A stretch of DNA of 64,000 nt from Leguminivora glycinivorella (Eukaryota; Arthropoda; Insecta; Lepidoptera; Tortricidae). Shown in pieces: positions 51,265-62,095 of this stretch; positions within the stretch are counted from its first letter, which is position 1, and every line of letters begins with the position of its first letter. A model generated the notes under the pieces. The model had not been told where the DNA came from, made no database searches, and saw only the letters and a list, made by a program, of their open reading frames with translations. Location: positions 6,510,001 to 6,574,000 of the forward strand of contig NC_062971.1 in the NCBI RefSeq assembly GCF_023078275.1, given 5' to 3'. The position numbers and the translations under genes were made by a program.

Positions 51265-52870
51265 TATATATCATAACATTTTTTTGCTGTTTTTAAGTCA
51301 TAATAAAATATGGTAATATTTTATTTCGGCTAATTGAACAGTTCTTAATCATATAAGACAAACTTTAAAAATAAGTATAAGTAGCCTATTTTCCGCCATT
51401 CTTCTCTGATGGCTGCCCTGCGAGTGCCCACATGTACTGGGCTATCTATTCCTTCACGGTCTGTCTATCTCATAGGGGGATCTATCACGACCTCGAATCC
51501 CCGCAACTTTGCCCTGAACCACGAGTCGTTCAATGGCAAGGTTTCGAGATACGTGCCCAGAATGGGAGGATTCGAGCTTAGCTTATAGACTATAAAGAAT
51601 AGGTGCCATTTAACCTAAATACTGGGTGTCCTTAAAACTGACGCCAAAATTAAAAGGGGTGATAAGACATCTCAATCAGCTATCATATTAAGCGAATTTT
51701 AACTAAACGAAAATGTCAAGGTTTTTGAGATTTGGGCGTTTAATAAATCTCGTGCTTAATAAAACGTAAATAAAATAAAAAAGTGTCAATAACTCCATTG
51801 CTTTTGTCAGAATATCATTTGTTTAATATCTCTCTTACAATCTACCTACATTTTCCCCGGTTGTCCCGTCGCATCAGGCCATTACACCTATAAAAACATA
51901 AACAAATGAGGTCAGTATGCTGTCCTACTTTGGCGTGGGACATTTACTCCTCTACTTAGTTGCAGTAACCTGTTTAAGTTACAAACCGTAAACTTACGGG
52001 ACCATTGTAAAACTTACAATGAGAGCACACCTGGGCCGTGCGAACGAGATTAGATGGAAAAGTGCCAGCGCATTTTTATACAACTTTTGCAGTGGGAGAC
52101 ACGATTTTAAACTGATCAGCTTACGGAAAAAACAGTTAGCTCGATAATTCCTTTTCATATAAATGCTTTCTTTTACTCTTTATAAAAGAACTTTACTTAT
52201 TGAAAGTATGCTAATATTGTATGCAAAATTTGATGTCACATAGGTACCTATAGTGTAAGCGTAGCAAATCTATGAAATTTTGTATTTTCTGAATGTTGAA
52301 TTTTTTTTTTGAGTCAAATGAGTCTTAAAATTATTTTAATTTAAGTAAATAATACTAGTGGGTATTAAAATACTAAAACTCATCAGGTGTTCCGTAGGGG
52401 CATTTCTAGATCACTAGCTATTTATTATGATTAAAAAATATGGTCGCCTATTAATTATATTTCATGTTATTTCGTAAAACAATACAGATAGGTATCGTGG
52501 CACGTAAACGAAAGAGAAGAAGAGGAAAGGATGACAAACGAAACGTATAAAAGTACGAACATTCATTTATAAGATTCCCAAAGTACCTAGCAGTCCTACA
52601 AAGTTACAAGCAAAACTATTAAATTACCGGATAACATTCTAAACACGTTCTCAACTTTGCACTTAAAAGCAAGCCGGGGAAAAGTTGCATTATTCGACTT
52701 GAATTAGTAACGACCCCACTTCCGAGTATTCCGATTTCATTATGAATATTATGGGAAATTGCGTTAAAAATCTGACTTTTATTGTAAAACTTAGTTTCCT
52801 TGTAAAGCTTTTGTGCGTAATTCTTTTGTTAAGGTAAAAATAGACTTATATATTATGTATAAGTAGGTAC
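51265..52870. other. intergenic stretch, nothing recognised
   Basis: GC-richer bits at 51400-51560 (CATTCTTCTCTGATGGCTGC, CACGACCTCGAATCCCCGC) may be an old retroelement piece, but no frame carries a motif I can support. Confidence 0.3.
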
Positions 52871-52877
52871 CTCATAA

Positions 52878-53108
52878 GGCACTGGTCCCACCGTGAGCTA
52901 GTAAACTATGAGCTATCGGCTATAAAAACGAACAAAAGATAATCACTCCCGTGTAAATAAAAGAGACACGGCGATGCTTATAGTTACTCGCCGAGCGGTG
53001 AGCTATCAATGTCGCCGTGTCTCTTTTGTTTGCACGGGAGTGCTTATCTTTTGTTCGTTTTTATAGCCGATAGCTCATAGCTTACTAGCTCGCTGCGGGA
53101 CCAGTGCC
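52878..53108. mobile_element. foldback MITE, PIF/Harbinger-type, 231 bp
   Basis: Arms of about 105 bp are almost perfect complements: GGCACTGGTCCCACCGTGAG / complement of CTGCGGGACCAGTGCC at the ends, and AGAGACACGGCGA / TCGCCGTGTCTCT near the centre. TAA on both sides (52875-52877, 53109-53111) fits a PIF/Harbinger target. Confidence 0.88.
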
Positions 53109-53326
53109 TAAGTACTAACATTATGCGCTCTACCCGGGGGTCATGTACTGACTACCTGCAACTAACACCTTCTGTAATGTACATGACTTTAATGTTAAAG
53201 AAATGATAATTATAAAAGGTACTTTAATTTGTGAGGTAAGTTGCCGATTATTTGATCATAAGGATTTAGTTTCTGAACACTTTCATTATGTATTTATATA
53301 GGTATATCTCGCTGACGTGTCTGTTT

Positions 53327-53405
53327 GGCCTCCATGGCTCAGTTGGTCAGAGAAGCTGGACCGGTGTTCCAGGAGATTGCACGTTCGAGTCCTGACGGTG
53401 GAATT
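53327..53405 (+). repeat. tRNA-derived SINE head or tRNA pseudogene
   Basis: TGGCTCAGTTGG is a good box A, GTTCGAGTCC a near box B, and CTGGA/TCCAG forms a perfect 5-bp anticodon stem. However only about four of seven acceptor pairs form, the T stem is mismatched, and the position before the anticodon is C instead of T. It is not a plausible working tRNA. Confidence 0.5.
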
Positions 53406-53411
53406 GTTTTT

Positions 53412-53940
53412 TACAAAAATTTCTAATAAAACACGTACCTATTGTAAACATTGTTAATATACAGAATTGTTAAAAACAGTTTTTAAAGTGTGTTTTCTCA
53501 GAACATTATAAATAAACAATATTTGAATTAATTTCTAGGAATATACAATACTTTATATCTACTATTTTTAGGATTTTGAAAGGCATCAAAACTTGAAACA
53601 AAATAATAACTACAGCTGAAAGCTGTATTTTATATGACATGAGGTTAAATTCCAGTAAAGGGCGAGGTAGGGTGTGTATTACTTCATATCACACTTTGCC
53701 ACGCACTCAGGTGTCACTGACATATTACCTCTAGTTTTGAGGTAGAATATAAATTGGTTATAATGTGGCCGACAGCCTGCAAAGAGATTATAATTATGTA
53801 ATATTTGCTTATTTCTCAATATGAACACATTAAAAGTGCTACACCGTCTGTTATGTGAATAGTTGTAATAATTAGCTACCGTGTAATTAAGGTAAAAGAA
53901 AAATAATTTTAGAATCTAGGAATTTTGTTAAGTACCTTTC
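53412..53940. other. AT-rich intergenic stretch, nothing recognised
   Basis: No supported ORF or repeat ends; part may be the tail of the SINE-like unit at 53327. Confidence 0.3.
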
Positions 53941-53943
53941 ATA

Positions 53944-54403
53944 GGGTGGTCCACATTTGTATGGAAGAAAAATAAATATGACTAATCCTTTCTCCACATG
54001 GTTCCCTTTGTTCTATTATGAATTAGTAGTTTATGTACCAAATTTTAACCCATTTGTTCATTATTTACAGGTCGCTCAAGATACATTTAAAATTGGATAT
54101 CTCCTATAATAAAATAAAAACCGAAATAATAAAAACATTGCAAACTGCCCGGTTCATGTTTTATTTAGCTCTAATGAAATAGGGAAAAATATAATTAAAC
54201 CATTAAAATACCTCCATGTAAGATTTTTTCTTTAGTCAAGTTCATTTCATACATTTCAGTATGGCATTATTGCTTTATTTTGAGCGACCTCTAAATAAAG
54301 TCTGATTGTTCTCAAAATTGGTTGACATGATTTTAATAAGTTTTCGCGTAGAAATAACCATGTGGAGCTCAAACAATAAAAAAAAAATTTTTTTGGACCA
54401 CCC
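53944..54403. mobile_element. TA-flanked MITE with GGGTGGTCCA ends, 460 bp
   Basis: GGGTGGTCCACATTTG at left and the complement of TTTTTTTGGACCACCC at right, with TA on both sides (53942-53943, 54404-54405). No ORF. Tc1/mariner-type target. Confidence 0.75.
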
Positions 54404-54607
54404 TATTTCATATCCATCTTTACCGAATATTATACGAGATGGCGCTGTATTGCGAGCGGCAATTTCTATAATGCGCTAACGAAAGCTTTATATTATAAAG
54501 GTGATTAAAATTAATAATGTGGAATTTTAATATTTATAAAATGTCTTAACGTATAGTTCAAAAGTTTTCATAGCAATGAAAATATTATTTCCATAATTTA
54601 CTCTTTA

Positions 54608-54866
54608 GGGTGAAATAAAAAGGACCGTTAAAACTTTAAATAGTGACTTTTGAGGTCATAATGAACAACTTTTATTATGGGACCAATGCTGAAATCGCGA
54701 AAAAAATTTAGCTCTTCCATAGAAATGAGCGGTACCATGATACTAGTCGAAATGTATGAAACAGCCAATTTTTTTTTTGTGGTTTCAGCATTGGTCTCAT
54801 AGCAAAAGGTATGACCTCAAAAATCAGTATGCAAATTTTGAACTATTCTTTTTATTTCACCGTGTT
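54608..54866. mobile_element. foldback element with GGTGAAATAAAAAG ends
   Basis: GGGTGAAATAAAAAGGAC with TGAGGTCATA and GGGACCAATGCTGAAATCGC at left mirror GCATTGGTCTCATAGC, TATGACCTCA and CTTTTTATTTCACC at right. The left end is next to TA; the right end is less exact. Confidence 0.7.
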
Positions 54867-55357
54867 TAAATAGAGCACCAAATTAGTACTGATGGTACCT
54901 AACTACTGTCGAGGATTATTAATACGAAAACAAAAAGCAATCAAGTAATTAGTGTTCCGCCATAATTGCCTGTCATTTAAATTGGTTTGTCTATAACTAT
55001 CTCGAAAATTGATAGTTACGGTATTTATTCATTAATTAAGTACGAGAAGCCGTTATGAAATGATGTAGGCCACTGGGTTTGTGTTTAGGTTCTCTGTTAT
55101 ACTCGAAATAAAGTTAGTTCATAAACTTTAAAACTTAAAATTTTAAACAGAGACTTAAGAATGCTGAGAGTACGTACTTAAGTATATTAGCTACTCGTAT
55201 CACAGTATACGGCCTGGTTCAAAATTTTTGATACGTCTAATATTAGCTCTACATGCGACATGGATTTAGTACATAATTGTCAAAAGTACAAATTGTGTGA
55301 TTTATTATGTAAGTACCCAGATAACGATTTATAAAAAAATTAAAAATATGTACTTCA

Positions 55358-55852
55358 TTAATCGGAAGCATGATACGCCGGCAGGTCTTTCCGCCATCTC
55401 ATCTTTAGTCTACCTCGGCCTCTGGTAATTTGTGGCGCCCATTCGATCGCTACCTTGGCCCATCTCTCCGGATGCATCCGACAGACGTGTCCCGCCCAAT
55501 TCCACTTGACCTTGGCTGCCTTCACACCAACATCTGTGATACCTGTTTTGGAGTGCAGCTCCGTGTTCCTTATCCGATCGATTCTACGGACTCCAAGTAT
55601 GCTGCGCTCCATTGCTCGCTGACAAATCTCGAGTCGGGACTTTTGGGCTTCTATCAATGACCTAGTTTGGGCGCCATAGGTTAGGATAGGCAGGATGCAC
55701 ATGTCGACGAGTCTGCGTTTTAGTGCGATTGGAAGGTTGCCCTTCATTAACGCCTTCATGGACCAGAAACTCATCCAGGCATTCTTGATGCGTTGATCAT
55801 TTTGCTTGGATTTCCTTGGTACTTCATTAGGTTTAAAGACATTTATTCCCAT
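55358..55852 (-). pseudogene. RTE-like LINE ORF C-terminal fragment
   Basis: The 164-codon frame contains ALKRRLVDMCILPILTYGAQ (end of the RT thumb region), ICQRAMERSILGVRRIDRIR, VKWNWAGHVCRMHPERWAK and RGRGRLKMRWRKDL. This order is characteristic of the region after the palm in RTE-type endonuclease-reverse transcriptases. RT catalytic boxes and endonuclease are absent. Beyond 55852 the sequence no longer looks coding. There is no internal stop, so the copy is not very old. Confidence 0.82.
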
Positions 55853-55859
55853 TTAAGAT

Positions 55860-56315
55860 ATACATCACTTCCATGAGAACATTGTTGTTACATAAATACA
55901 TCATGCATTTAACTAGGTTATTGTCACCGTAATTGTTAAGTAGGTAGGTAGACAACACATACCTGCATTAAGACAAGAAAAAAAAAATACTTATGATAAA
56001 CAATAATTTTCAATAACATGCAAAAAATAATACCAATACAAGTACTAATTAGCAATTTTTTGACATTTAGAATTTGTTCTAGAAGTTTCTAGACTAGTAT
56101 TTATACAATTTGACATTTTATTGAATTAATTCAATGTAGTTTTAAAACAATATTGTTCATTGCACACATAAATTGCTCTGATATTTAAAACAAGATGATA
56201 ATTTTACATTGTTAACTATTTAAAAGCCTATTTAAATAAATAATATTTAAATAGATTGATTGATTTTACAGTCTTCGTTTTTTTGCTTATTATGACTAAT
56301 AGTTATTTGTTTTAC
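55860..56315. other. AT-rich stretch, nothing recognised
   Basis: No supported ORF, SINE box or inverted repeat. Confidence 0.35.
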
Positions 56316-56316
56316 A

Positions 56317-56503
56317 AGGGGGCAAAGCTGTAGTTCAAACGTACGTGTCAATATTGATGCCCGAGCAAGCGAAAGACTCCAAATATTGAACCGCGAGCGT
56401 AGCGAGTGGTCCAGAAAGTGGAATCCTGAGCATTGTGAGGGCTTCCAGGCCCGAAGGTTAAACAAACTTTGCCCCCGAGTGAAGCACAAAATTTTTCACC
56501 ACA
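56317..56503. repeat. dispersed repeat GGGGGCAAAGCTGTAG / CGAGCGTAGCGAGTGG
   Basis: AAGGGGGCAAAGCTGTAGTT, GATGCCCGAGCAAGCGAAAG, CGCGAGCGTAGCGAGTGG and CCCCCGAGTGAAGCACAAAA. The short inverted match GGGGGCAAAG / CTTTGCCCCC joins both ends. Open frames inside are incidental. Confidence 0.6.
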
Positions 56504-57095
56504 CTAACACGAACAAAATACTAACTACAAAACATCACATTAAATCAAATCCATCAATTTATTCAATGTTTTTTATGATTTATAATCATTATTTATAGAT
56601 AAATTCTACCAGCCAGCTTAAGACATCAAGTTAAAATTTATATGAAATTACTTTGCACTCTTGTGGATGAAATGCAATTTTGCTATCGGTTTTCGAATAG
56701 CAAAGTCATTACATAAAGAATATCCATGATTCAGGAGTAACATCCTGTGCTTATCATACCATTAAATATTTACCCTTACCGAGACTAGAACCAAAGACGA
56801 TCGGTTTCACAGCCTTCACATGCAAGTTTTGAGCCCTAAACTATTTCTTGGAACTTATGTACATAGTATTATAAGTTATAAGTTCCAAGAAATCAGTGGT
56901 ATCGGCCGAAATCGAAGAAGGAAGGTCTACGACCACTGCTTCTTTGTTTACCCGTTTGACAGATAATTCTAATCTTAAAAGAAACGAAGTATAGACGTCG
57001 TCGTTTGTAAAACTGTCATTATTGACACAGACATATTGACATATTCAATCGATATCGTATCTTCATCTAATTAATATAATTATATATCGTATCCT
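56504..57095. other. AT-rich stretch, nothing firmly recognised
   Basis: TTATAAGTTATAAGTTCC and AACTTATGTACATAG near 56850-56890 form a short inverted repeat. Nothing else is supported. Confidence 0.3.
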
Positions 57096-57099
57096 AAAG

Positions 57100-57541
57100 C
57101 AAAGACATATGTAACTCCGTATAGATGGATAGGGTCTAAGAAAAAAACGTACCTCGAAGCCATAGAGAAAAAGGTACCGTGGCCTAGATGGCGTTACACC
57201 TTTGGGGAACGCTCGGCTTGATGGCGCTAATATTAATACTTGACATTTTAACACATATCACGCTAAAGAATATGGGCCAAATTGTCAAAACTGAAGTTCA
57301 AAAGTTTTAAGCTTGTGTCGAGAGATGGCAGTGATTACATCATCATCATCATCATTTCAGCCATTATTCGCCCAATGCTGAGCATAGGCCTCCCTTCGTG
57401 TACGCCACTCATCCCGGTCCTGGGCTAATCTCATCCAGAAGTGCCCCTCAGTTTTGCGAATGTCGTCCACCCAACCATTCACCCACTGTGATTATACACT
57501 TTACTTTCACAGTAACTCTCTATAATACTCGATCCCCTTTG
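57100..57541 (-). mobile_element. hAT-type MITE (CAAAG ends), copy 3, interrupted
   Basis: CAAAGACATATGTAACTCCG to CCCCTTTG, with 7-bp CCTAAAG on both sides (57093-57099, 57542-57548). The retroelement tail at 57336-57475 splits it near GAGATGGCAG. Confidence 0.8.
57336..57475 (-). repeat. (ATG)n-tailed retroelement end, reverse copy, nested
   Basis: TCATCATCATCATCATC, TGAGCATAGGCCTCCCTTCG, CCGGTCCTGGGCTAATCTC match 6317-6460 in reverse. GTGATTAYA occurs on both sides, a likely target duplication. Confidence 0.7.
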
Positions 57542-57745
57542 CCTAAAGTTAGAACCAACCCTATAATTGTTGTTAAAGGTCGACTAAGCCATCCCGAACC
57601 TTAGAGGCTTTTCTAATAGGGAGGGATCTGGAACTCGTCCAAGGTTCTTTTACAACTTGGCCACGGACTTGGAATATAAAGTGGCATATTCGTAATTACT
57701 TTGACATTCTCGTTAAATTGTATCATGTCGTGTTATTAATATTAG

Positions 57746-57872
57746 CAGGGGCGGCTCACTCCGCGATTCGCAATAGAATTCAATGTCGGCTGCTCGCGTG
57801 CGGTCCGTTTGTTAATGTAGGTAAGAATTTAGAATGGCGGCATTTTGTGAACATCAAAGGAGTGAGCCTTCT
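57746..57872. mobile_element. short repeat with GGCTCACTCC ends
   Basis: GGGGCGGCTCACTCCGCGAT and the complement of AAAGGAGTGAGCCTTCTG are inverted. It is a probable MITE; one copy only in this window. Confidence 0.4.
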
Positions 57873-58185
57873 GTACTTGTACTATTATATATTCTGTGAT
57901 ATTAGTGGAGTGGTTTTCTAGCTTCGCCATCAGTAGACTTGATTGCTTTTTCTTTGATGTACTTACTGGTATATATTTCAGTTCACACCATAGAGACAAG
58001 ATTTGCTTGCTGCAAGACTTTGCTCTTTATATGAATAAACTAAACAAGCGAATTTAAATTGGGAATTTAAATTTACTAAACACACATATAGTTTCAACTT
58101 TAAGGTCTAAAAAAGTGTGTAAAGAAACAGTCAGTGTTTGTCTCTATTCTGAAACGAGGATTTTGTTTAGACGCACGATACTTAT

Positions 58186-58966
58186 TTTTTCTACTCCCGT
58201 GTTGTTATTCGTCATTTACAGTGTCGTGCATAGATCGTTAAAACCCTACATAAAAAATGCCCGCCCCCGCCCGGCGCCCCGCGCACCCACGCATACGATA
58301 TAGTTCTTAAAGTATTGTTAGGTAGCCTTTAAGGGATATAGCGTGGGTGCCCGGGGCGCCGGGGGTTGCGGCGGCGCGGGGGAGTGTGTGCGACAGGGTG
58401 AGTGCAGGGTCATTACAGAGGACAAGTCAAAATACAGGGAACAGTGCGAATTTCACGAAAGTTATTCTAGAAAACTATTAAAAAGTAAGTGCATGGTCGT
58501 ATAAAAAGTATTGTATGCAACGGTGTTTAACTGAGTCAAAAAATACTCGTGGCGTCTTAATAACAATTTTCGGTTTCGCCTCAAATTGTTACCACGCCAC
58601 TCGTCTTTTTGACCTCCTTTAAACGCCTGTTGCATAAAATACTATTATGCAACAGGCGTTTAAAGGAGGTCAAAAAAGACGAGTGGCGTGGGTAACATTT
58701 TTCACACTGTTTCCTGTATTTTGACGCAAAGGTTTGCACTGTCAGCTCAGCTGCCCAAAGCCTTCCCGCGCACGCGCGCAGTATCGTTATAACAATGCTT
58801 TGCCATCGTTACAAAGCCAAACAATGTGTTTTCAGTTTTTTCGATACTGCGCGCATGCGCGGAAAGCCGGCGGACGCTGGCTTTGGGGAATAGACTTTTA
58901 TGTAGGGTTTTAAAAATCTATGCACGACCCTGTAAATGACGAATAACAGTTCGGGAGTAGAAAAAA
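58186..58966. mobile_element. foldback element with about 70-bp ends and three internal hairpins
   Basis: The ends are inverted (TTTTTCTACTCCCG ... AAAACCCTACATAAAA against TTTTATGTAGGGTTTT ... GAGTAGAAAAA, about 70 bp). Inside are three more inverted repeats: a GC-rich one at 58258-58375 (GGCGCCCCGCGCACCCACGC / GCGTGGGTGCCC), a near-perfect one at 58588-58696, and one at 58757-58887 (CCAAAGCCTTCCCGCGCACG / GCGCGGAAAGC ... GGCTTTGG). No ORF. Confidence 0.8.
58588..58696. repeat. near-perfect hairpin, arms about 50 bp, loop 9 nt
   Basis: GTTACCACGCCACTCGTC ... CCTTTAAACGCCTGTTGCATA pairs with TATGCAACAGGCGTTTAAAGG ... GACGAGTGGCGTGGGTAAC. It lies in the centre of the foldback element 58186-58966. 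Confidence 0.9.
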
Positions 58967-59377
58967 CTACTTACTTACCTACGTAGTAAAATTTTACGAT
59001 GAACTAATAGCATTTCTATATTGCAGGTTTTGTGTAGGTACCTAATAACAAAATATTCCTAGGTAGTACCTGTACAGTTAATACTACACAGTTATACTGT
59101 ACCTGTAACAGTCTGTGAAACCTACTAAATGTACATCAGTACCTATTATCTATTATTACATTAACTAGATGCTCATTCTATTCCGTGATAGCTCGGCCAA
59201 AAAGTCGATTTTCCATTTATCAATTAAGAAAATACTCTATTTCCAACCGTTTTCTTCGTTATTTTCTTTATTTCAAGTCAACAATCTTTTAAGATTATTT
59301 TCAGGGCTAGCGAGTATAAGAGGTTTATTTTATATTACAAAGAGTACCTGCCTTAATAAATACTTAAATATGTACTT

Positions 59378-59550
59378 ACTAGCTTTTGCCCGCGGCTTCG
59401 CTCGCGTTAGAAAGATACAAAAAGTAGCCTACGTCACCATCCCTTCAACTATCTCCACCTAAAAAATCACGTCAATTCGTCGCTCCGTTTTACCGTGAAA
59501 GACGGACAAACAAACAGACACACACACTTTCCCATTTATAATATTAGTAT
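59378..59550 (-). repeat. dispersed repeat AATATTATAAATG family, copy 3
   Basis: ACTAGCTTTTGCCCGCGGCT, TTCGCTCGCGTTAGAAAG, CCGTGAAAGACGGACAAAC and TTTATAATATTAGTAT match 16622-16804 in reverse. Confidence 0.75.
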
Positions 59551-59679
59551 TATAGAAGTATAGAATATAGATGTATATACATATACATATAGTGTTTTCA
59601 GTAGATATATAAGAATTGTATTATTCCCTTCTCTATATCATGAAAAGTGATGGAATATAATGAAATGGATAAGGCTTTT

Positions 59680-60030
59680 GGAAGACTTGGTTACACTTAT
59701 ATTGACCGGGATATAGACCGTGATTACCTTTCCGTGTTCAGTGATAATAATACATGCAACTGCGTCGAAATATCGGGACATTAATATGGGAACCCTCCTT
59801 GGAACTTGTACACTCCTTTTTGCTGTGTACTTAACACAGCAAAAGGGAATGTACAAGTTTCTAATGGGCTGGCAACGCGCATGTGACACTGTTTGCGTTG
59901 CATGCGTTCATAGGTTACGGTGACCGCTTTCCATCAGGCGGACCGTATGCTTGTTTGCCACCGACGTAGTATAAAAAAAAAAACATTAAAAACCAAAAAG
60001 GTAATCACGGTCTATATCGCGATCAATATA
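59680..60030. mobile_element. inverted-repeat element (GGTAATCACGGTCTATATC arms)
   Basis: TATTGACCGGGATATAGACC with GTGATTACC at left, and GGTAATCACGGTCTATATCG with CGATCAATATAA at right. Between them are a hairpin (59806-59866, ACTTGTACACTCCTTTTTGC / GCAAAAGGGAATGTACAAGT) and a GGCAAAC-family tail. Confidence 0.65.
59868..59970 (-). repeat. dispersed repeat GGCAAACGAGCAGAC family, copy 3
   Basis: GGGCTGGCAACGCGCATGTG, TTTCCATCAGGCGGACCGTA and GCTTGTTTGCCACCGACG match 16968-17115 in reverse; an A-run follows at 59971. Confidence 0.6.
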
Positions 60031-60077
60031 ACTCTAATGAACCTTTCAAAACCCTCACTTTTGGTTAGCTTTATAAC

Positions 60078-60172
60078 CTGTTACTGCAACACTTCAATTT
60101 AGTTTTCTTTCAATCTCTTATTTGCTAAGAGTGGCACTTGAGCAGTTTCATGTGCTTTCAGGTATAAAGGAA
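60078..60172 (+). repeat. RTE-type 3' tail, AGAGTGGCACTGAAGC family, degraded
   Basis: ACCTGTTACTGCAACACTTC, TTTTCTTTCAATCTC and GCTAAGAGTGGCACTTGAGC follow the order of 46596-46786. Confidence 0.55.
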
Positions 60173-60693
60173 GCAAAGAATTGTGATTTTCGTGCGATTC
60201 CTCTTCAGTCTGTGAGCAAACACTCCAACTTAAAAATACATTTCGCTTAAAATTCATTGTTATTCCACAGACTAAAAATCAATAGGAAGCGGCAAACGTC
60301 AACATTCCTCTTGAATTGTTGGATGCCGTCATGCAAAGCAAACTCGTCCCAAAAGGTTCGTTCCATTTCTGATAAATAAAGTTAAAAGGGTTGGGTAGGT
60401 ACTTCCCAGAGGAGGTAACTCGGTTACAAGTATCCAACAGGCCAATAACCCACGCGGATGAAATGTCAACTAAATTTGAATTAAGTGCAAACTTGAGCTG
60501 CGGCTTGTTTGTTTCTTGCAAAAAAATATCCAGGCTAATACTTCCTATTGCTTCGACAACGAAACATTTTAGGTCTCTCTATAATCAATCTAAGCGATTG
60601 TGTTCTTGGATAGGCACCCTGGACCTCTAGCTATGAGTACTACAGTTGTTGACGCTCCATGGCGAATGATAACGCAATTACGCTATATACTAG

Positions 60694-60993
60694 CAAAAAC
60701 CTGTATAACTTCTTATAGACAGATAAAGTCTAAGAAAAAAACATAGGTACCTCAGCACCATATAGAAAAAGGTACGGTAGCCTAGATGGCATTACACCTT
60801 TGGGGTACGCACAGCTAGATGGCGCTAATATTAATATTTGACATTTTAACACATTATCAAGCTAAGAATATGGGCCAAATTGTCAAAACTGAGGTTCAAA
60901 AGTTTTAAGCTTGTGTCAAGAGATGGCGGTCTATGCACTGTGATTATACATTTTACTTCGACAGTAACTCTCTATAATACTCTATCCTCTTTG
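60694..60993 (-). mobile_element. hAT-type MITE (CAAAG ends), copy 4
   Basis: CAAAAACCTGTATAAC to CTCTTTG with 7-bp ATACTAG on both sides (60687-60693, 60994-61000). The interior matches the other copies (AGATGGCGCTAATATTAATA, TCAAGAGATGGCGGTC). Confidence 0.85.
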
Positions 60994-61009
60994 ATACTAG
61001 TAATAGGGA

Positions 61010-61260
61010 ACTTGACTGTAGTTAAAATAAAATATTTTATACCAATCACGAAATTATAAAGCATCCGATAATTATTAGAAAAACATCGACAGAAATTTAA
61101 ATCAAATGTCTATTTAATACGTCAGGTAGAAATATAATATAAAGTTACTCAGTTGGCCGTGACGTCACTCAATTCAAGCAAGTCGTTCAAATTCGTTTTG
61201 ACAGTTCTTAATGAGAAGCTGATTTGACAAGGAGGCAAGTAGCCTATTCATCAATCAGTA
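61010..61260. mobile_element. degenerate MITE-like repeat (GACGTCAC / GTTTTGACAGTTCTTA), copy 2
   Basis: CCGTGACGTCACTC, CGTTTTGACAGTTCTTA, GCTGATTTGACAAGG and AAGTAGCCTATTC, in the order of 5803-5996. It is longer at the left. Confidence 0.45.
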
Positions 61261-61560
61261 CTTAAGCTACATCCTTTTACTAGTCTGAGTAATGCGTGGT
61301 TAAACTATTTCGAGTTCGCGAACACCGTGTGACGAATCAATCTTCAAAAGCAACATTAAAGTCTTGGAGCGGAACACACCACGCTGATGGCTTGTCCGCT
61401 AGGGAGATATTCGTCAGGCTGGTTGAAAGTTTACGCCACGCTGTCGCGCCCTATTATTTATCATTCCGAATAAAGTTTAATGTGAATAAATTGTAAAACT
61501 TAAGTTTAACGCTTTGTAAGGAGCGTTTGACAAATAAAATAATGCTTGTATTTGATAAAT
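61261..61560. other. stretch with a 66-codon ORF, nothing recognised
   Basis: The ORF at 61296-61496 shows no domain, and no repeat boundary is evident. Confidence 0.3.
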
Positions 61561-61604
61561 GCTTAAAAAAAAGTTACCCGGCAACCTTCAAATCTAGGGG
61601 TGAT

Positions 61605-62095
61605 GACTACTATAGAACAATATTATTATATAATGGTGTTAGAAATCACTGTTATGCAATCAATTTGCGCTATTAAGGTTCCCGACAAGCCGCTATAGTT
61701 GTTGCGTTATACAGCTAAAAGGTGTTATTAGGAAGTGATGTAAACGTTTATATCACCATTTTATAGAGCCGCTATAGGCCTGGTGTATAACAGGATCAAA
61801 TATGACTACTATAGAACAATATTATTATATAATGGTGTTAGAAATCACTGTTATGCAATCAATTTGCGCTATTAAGGTTCCCGACAAGCCGCTATAGTTG
61901 TTGTGTTATACAGCTAAAAGGTGTTATTAGGAAGTGATGTAAACGTTTATATCACCATTTTATAGAGCCGCTATAGGCCTGGTCTATAACAGGATCAAAT
62001 AACCTACTAAAGAACAATATTATTGTATAATAGTGTTAGGAATCACTGTTATGCTATCAATTTGCGCTATTAAGGTTCCCAACAAGCCGCTTATA
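61605..62095 (+). repeat. 199-bp tandem repeat, about 2.5 copies
   Basis: GACTACTATAGAACAATATT recurs at 61605 and 61804 (period 199); CTACTAAAGAACAATATT marks a third, more diverged copy near 62003 that ends at about 62095. Copies 1 and 2 are almost identical (ATTTGCGCTATTAAGGTTCC, AGAGCCGCTATAGGCCTGGT). Confidence 0.88.

Noticed and set aside
53327..53405. Functional tRNA gene
   Set aside because: Box A and the anticodon stem are good, but the acceptor and T stems are badly mismatched and the loop base before the anticodon is C.
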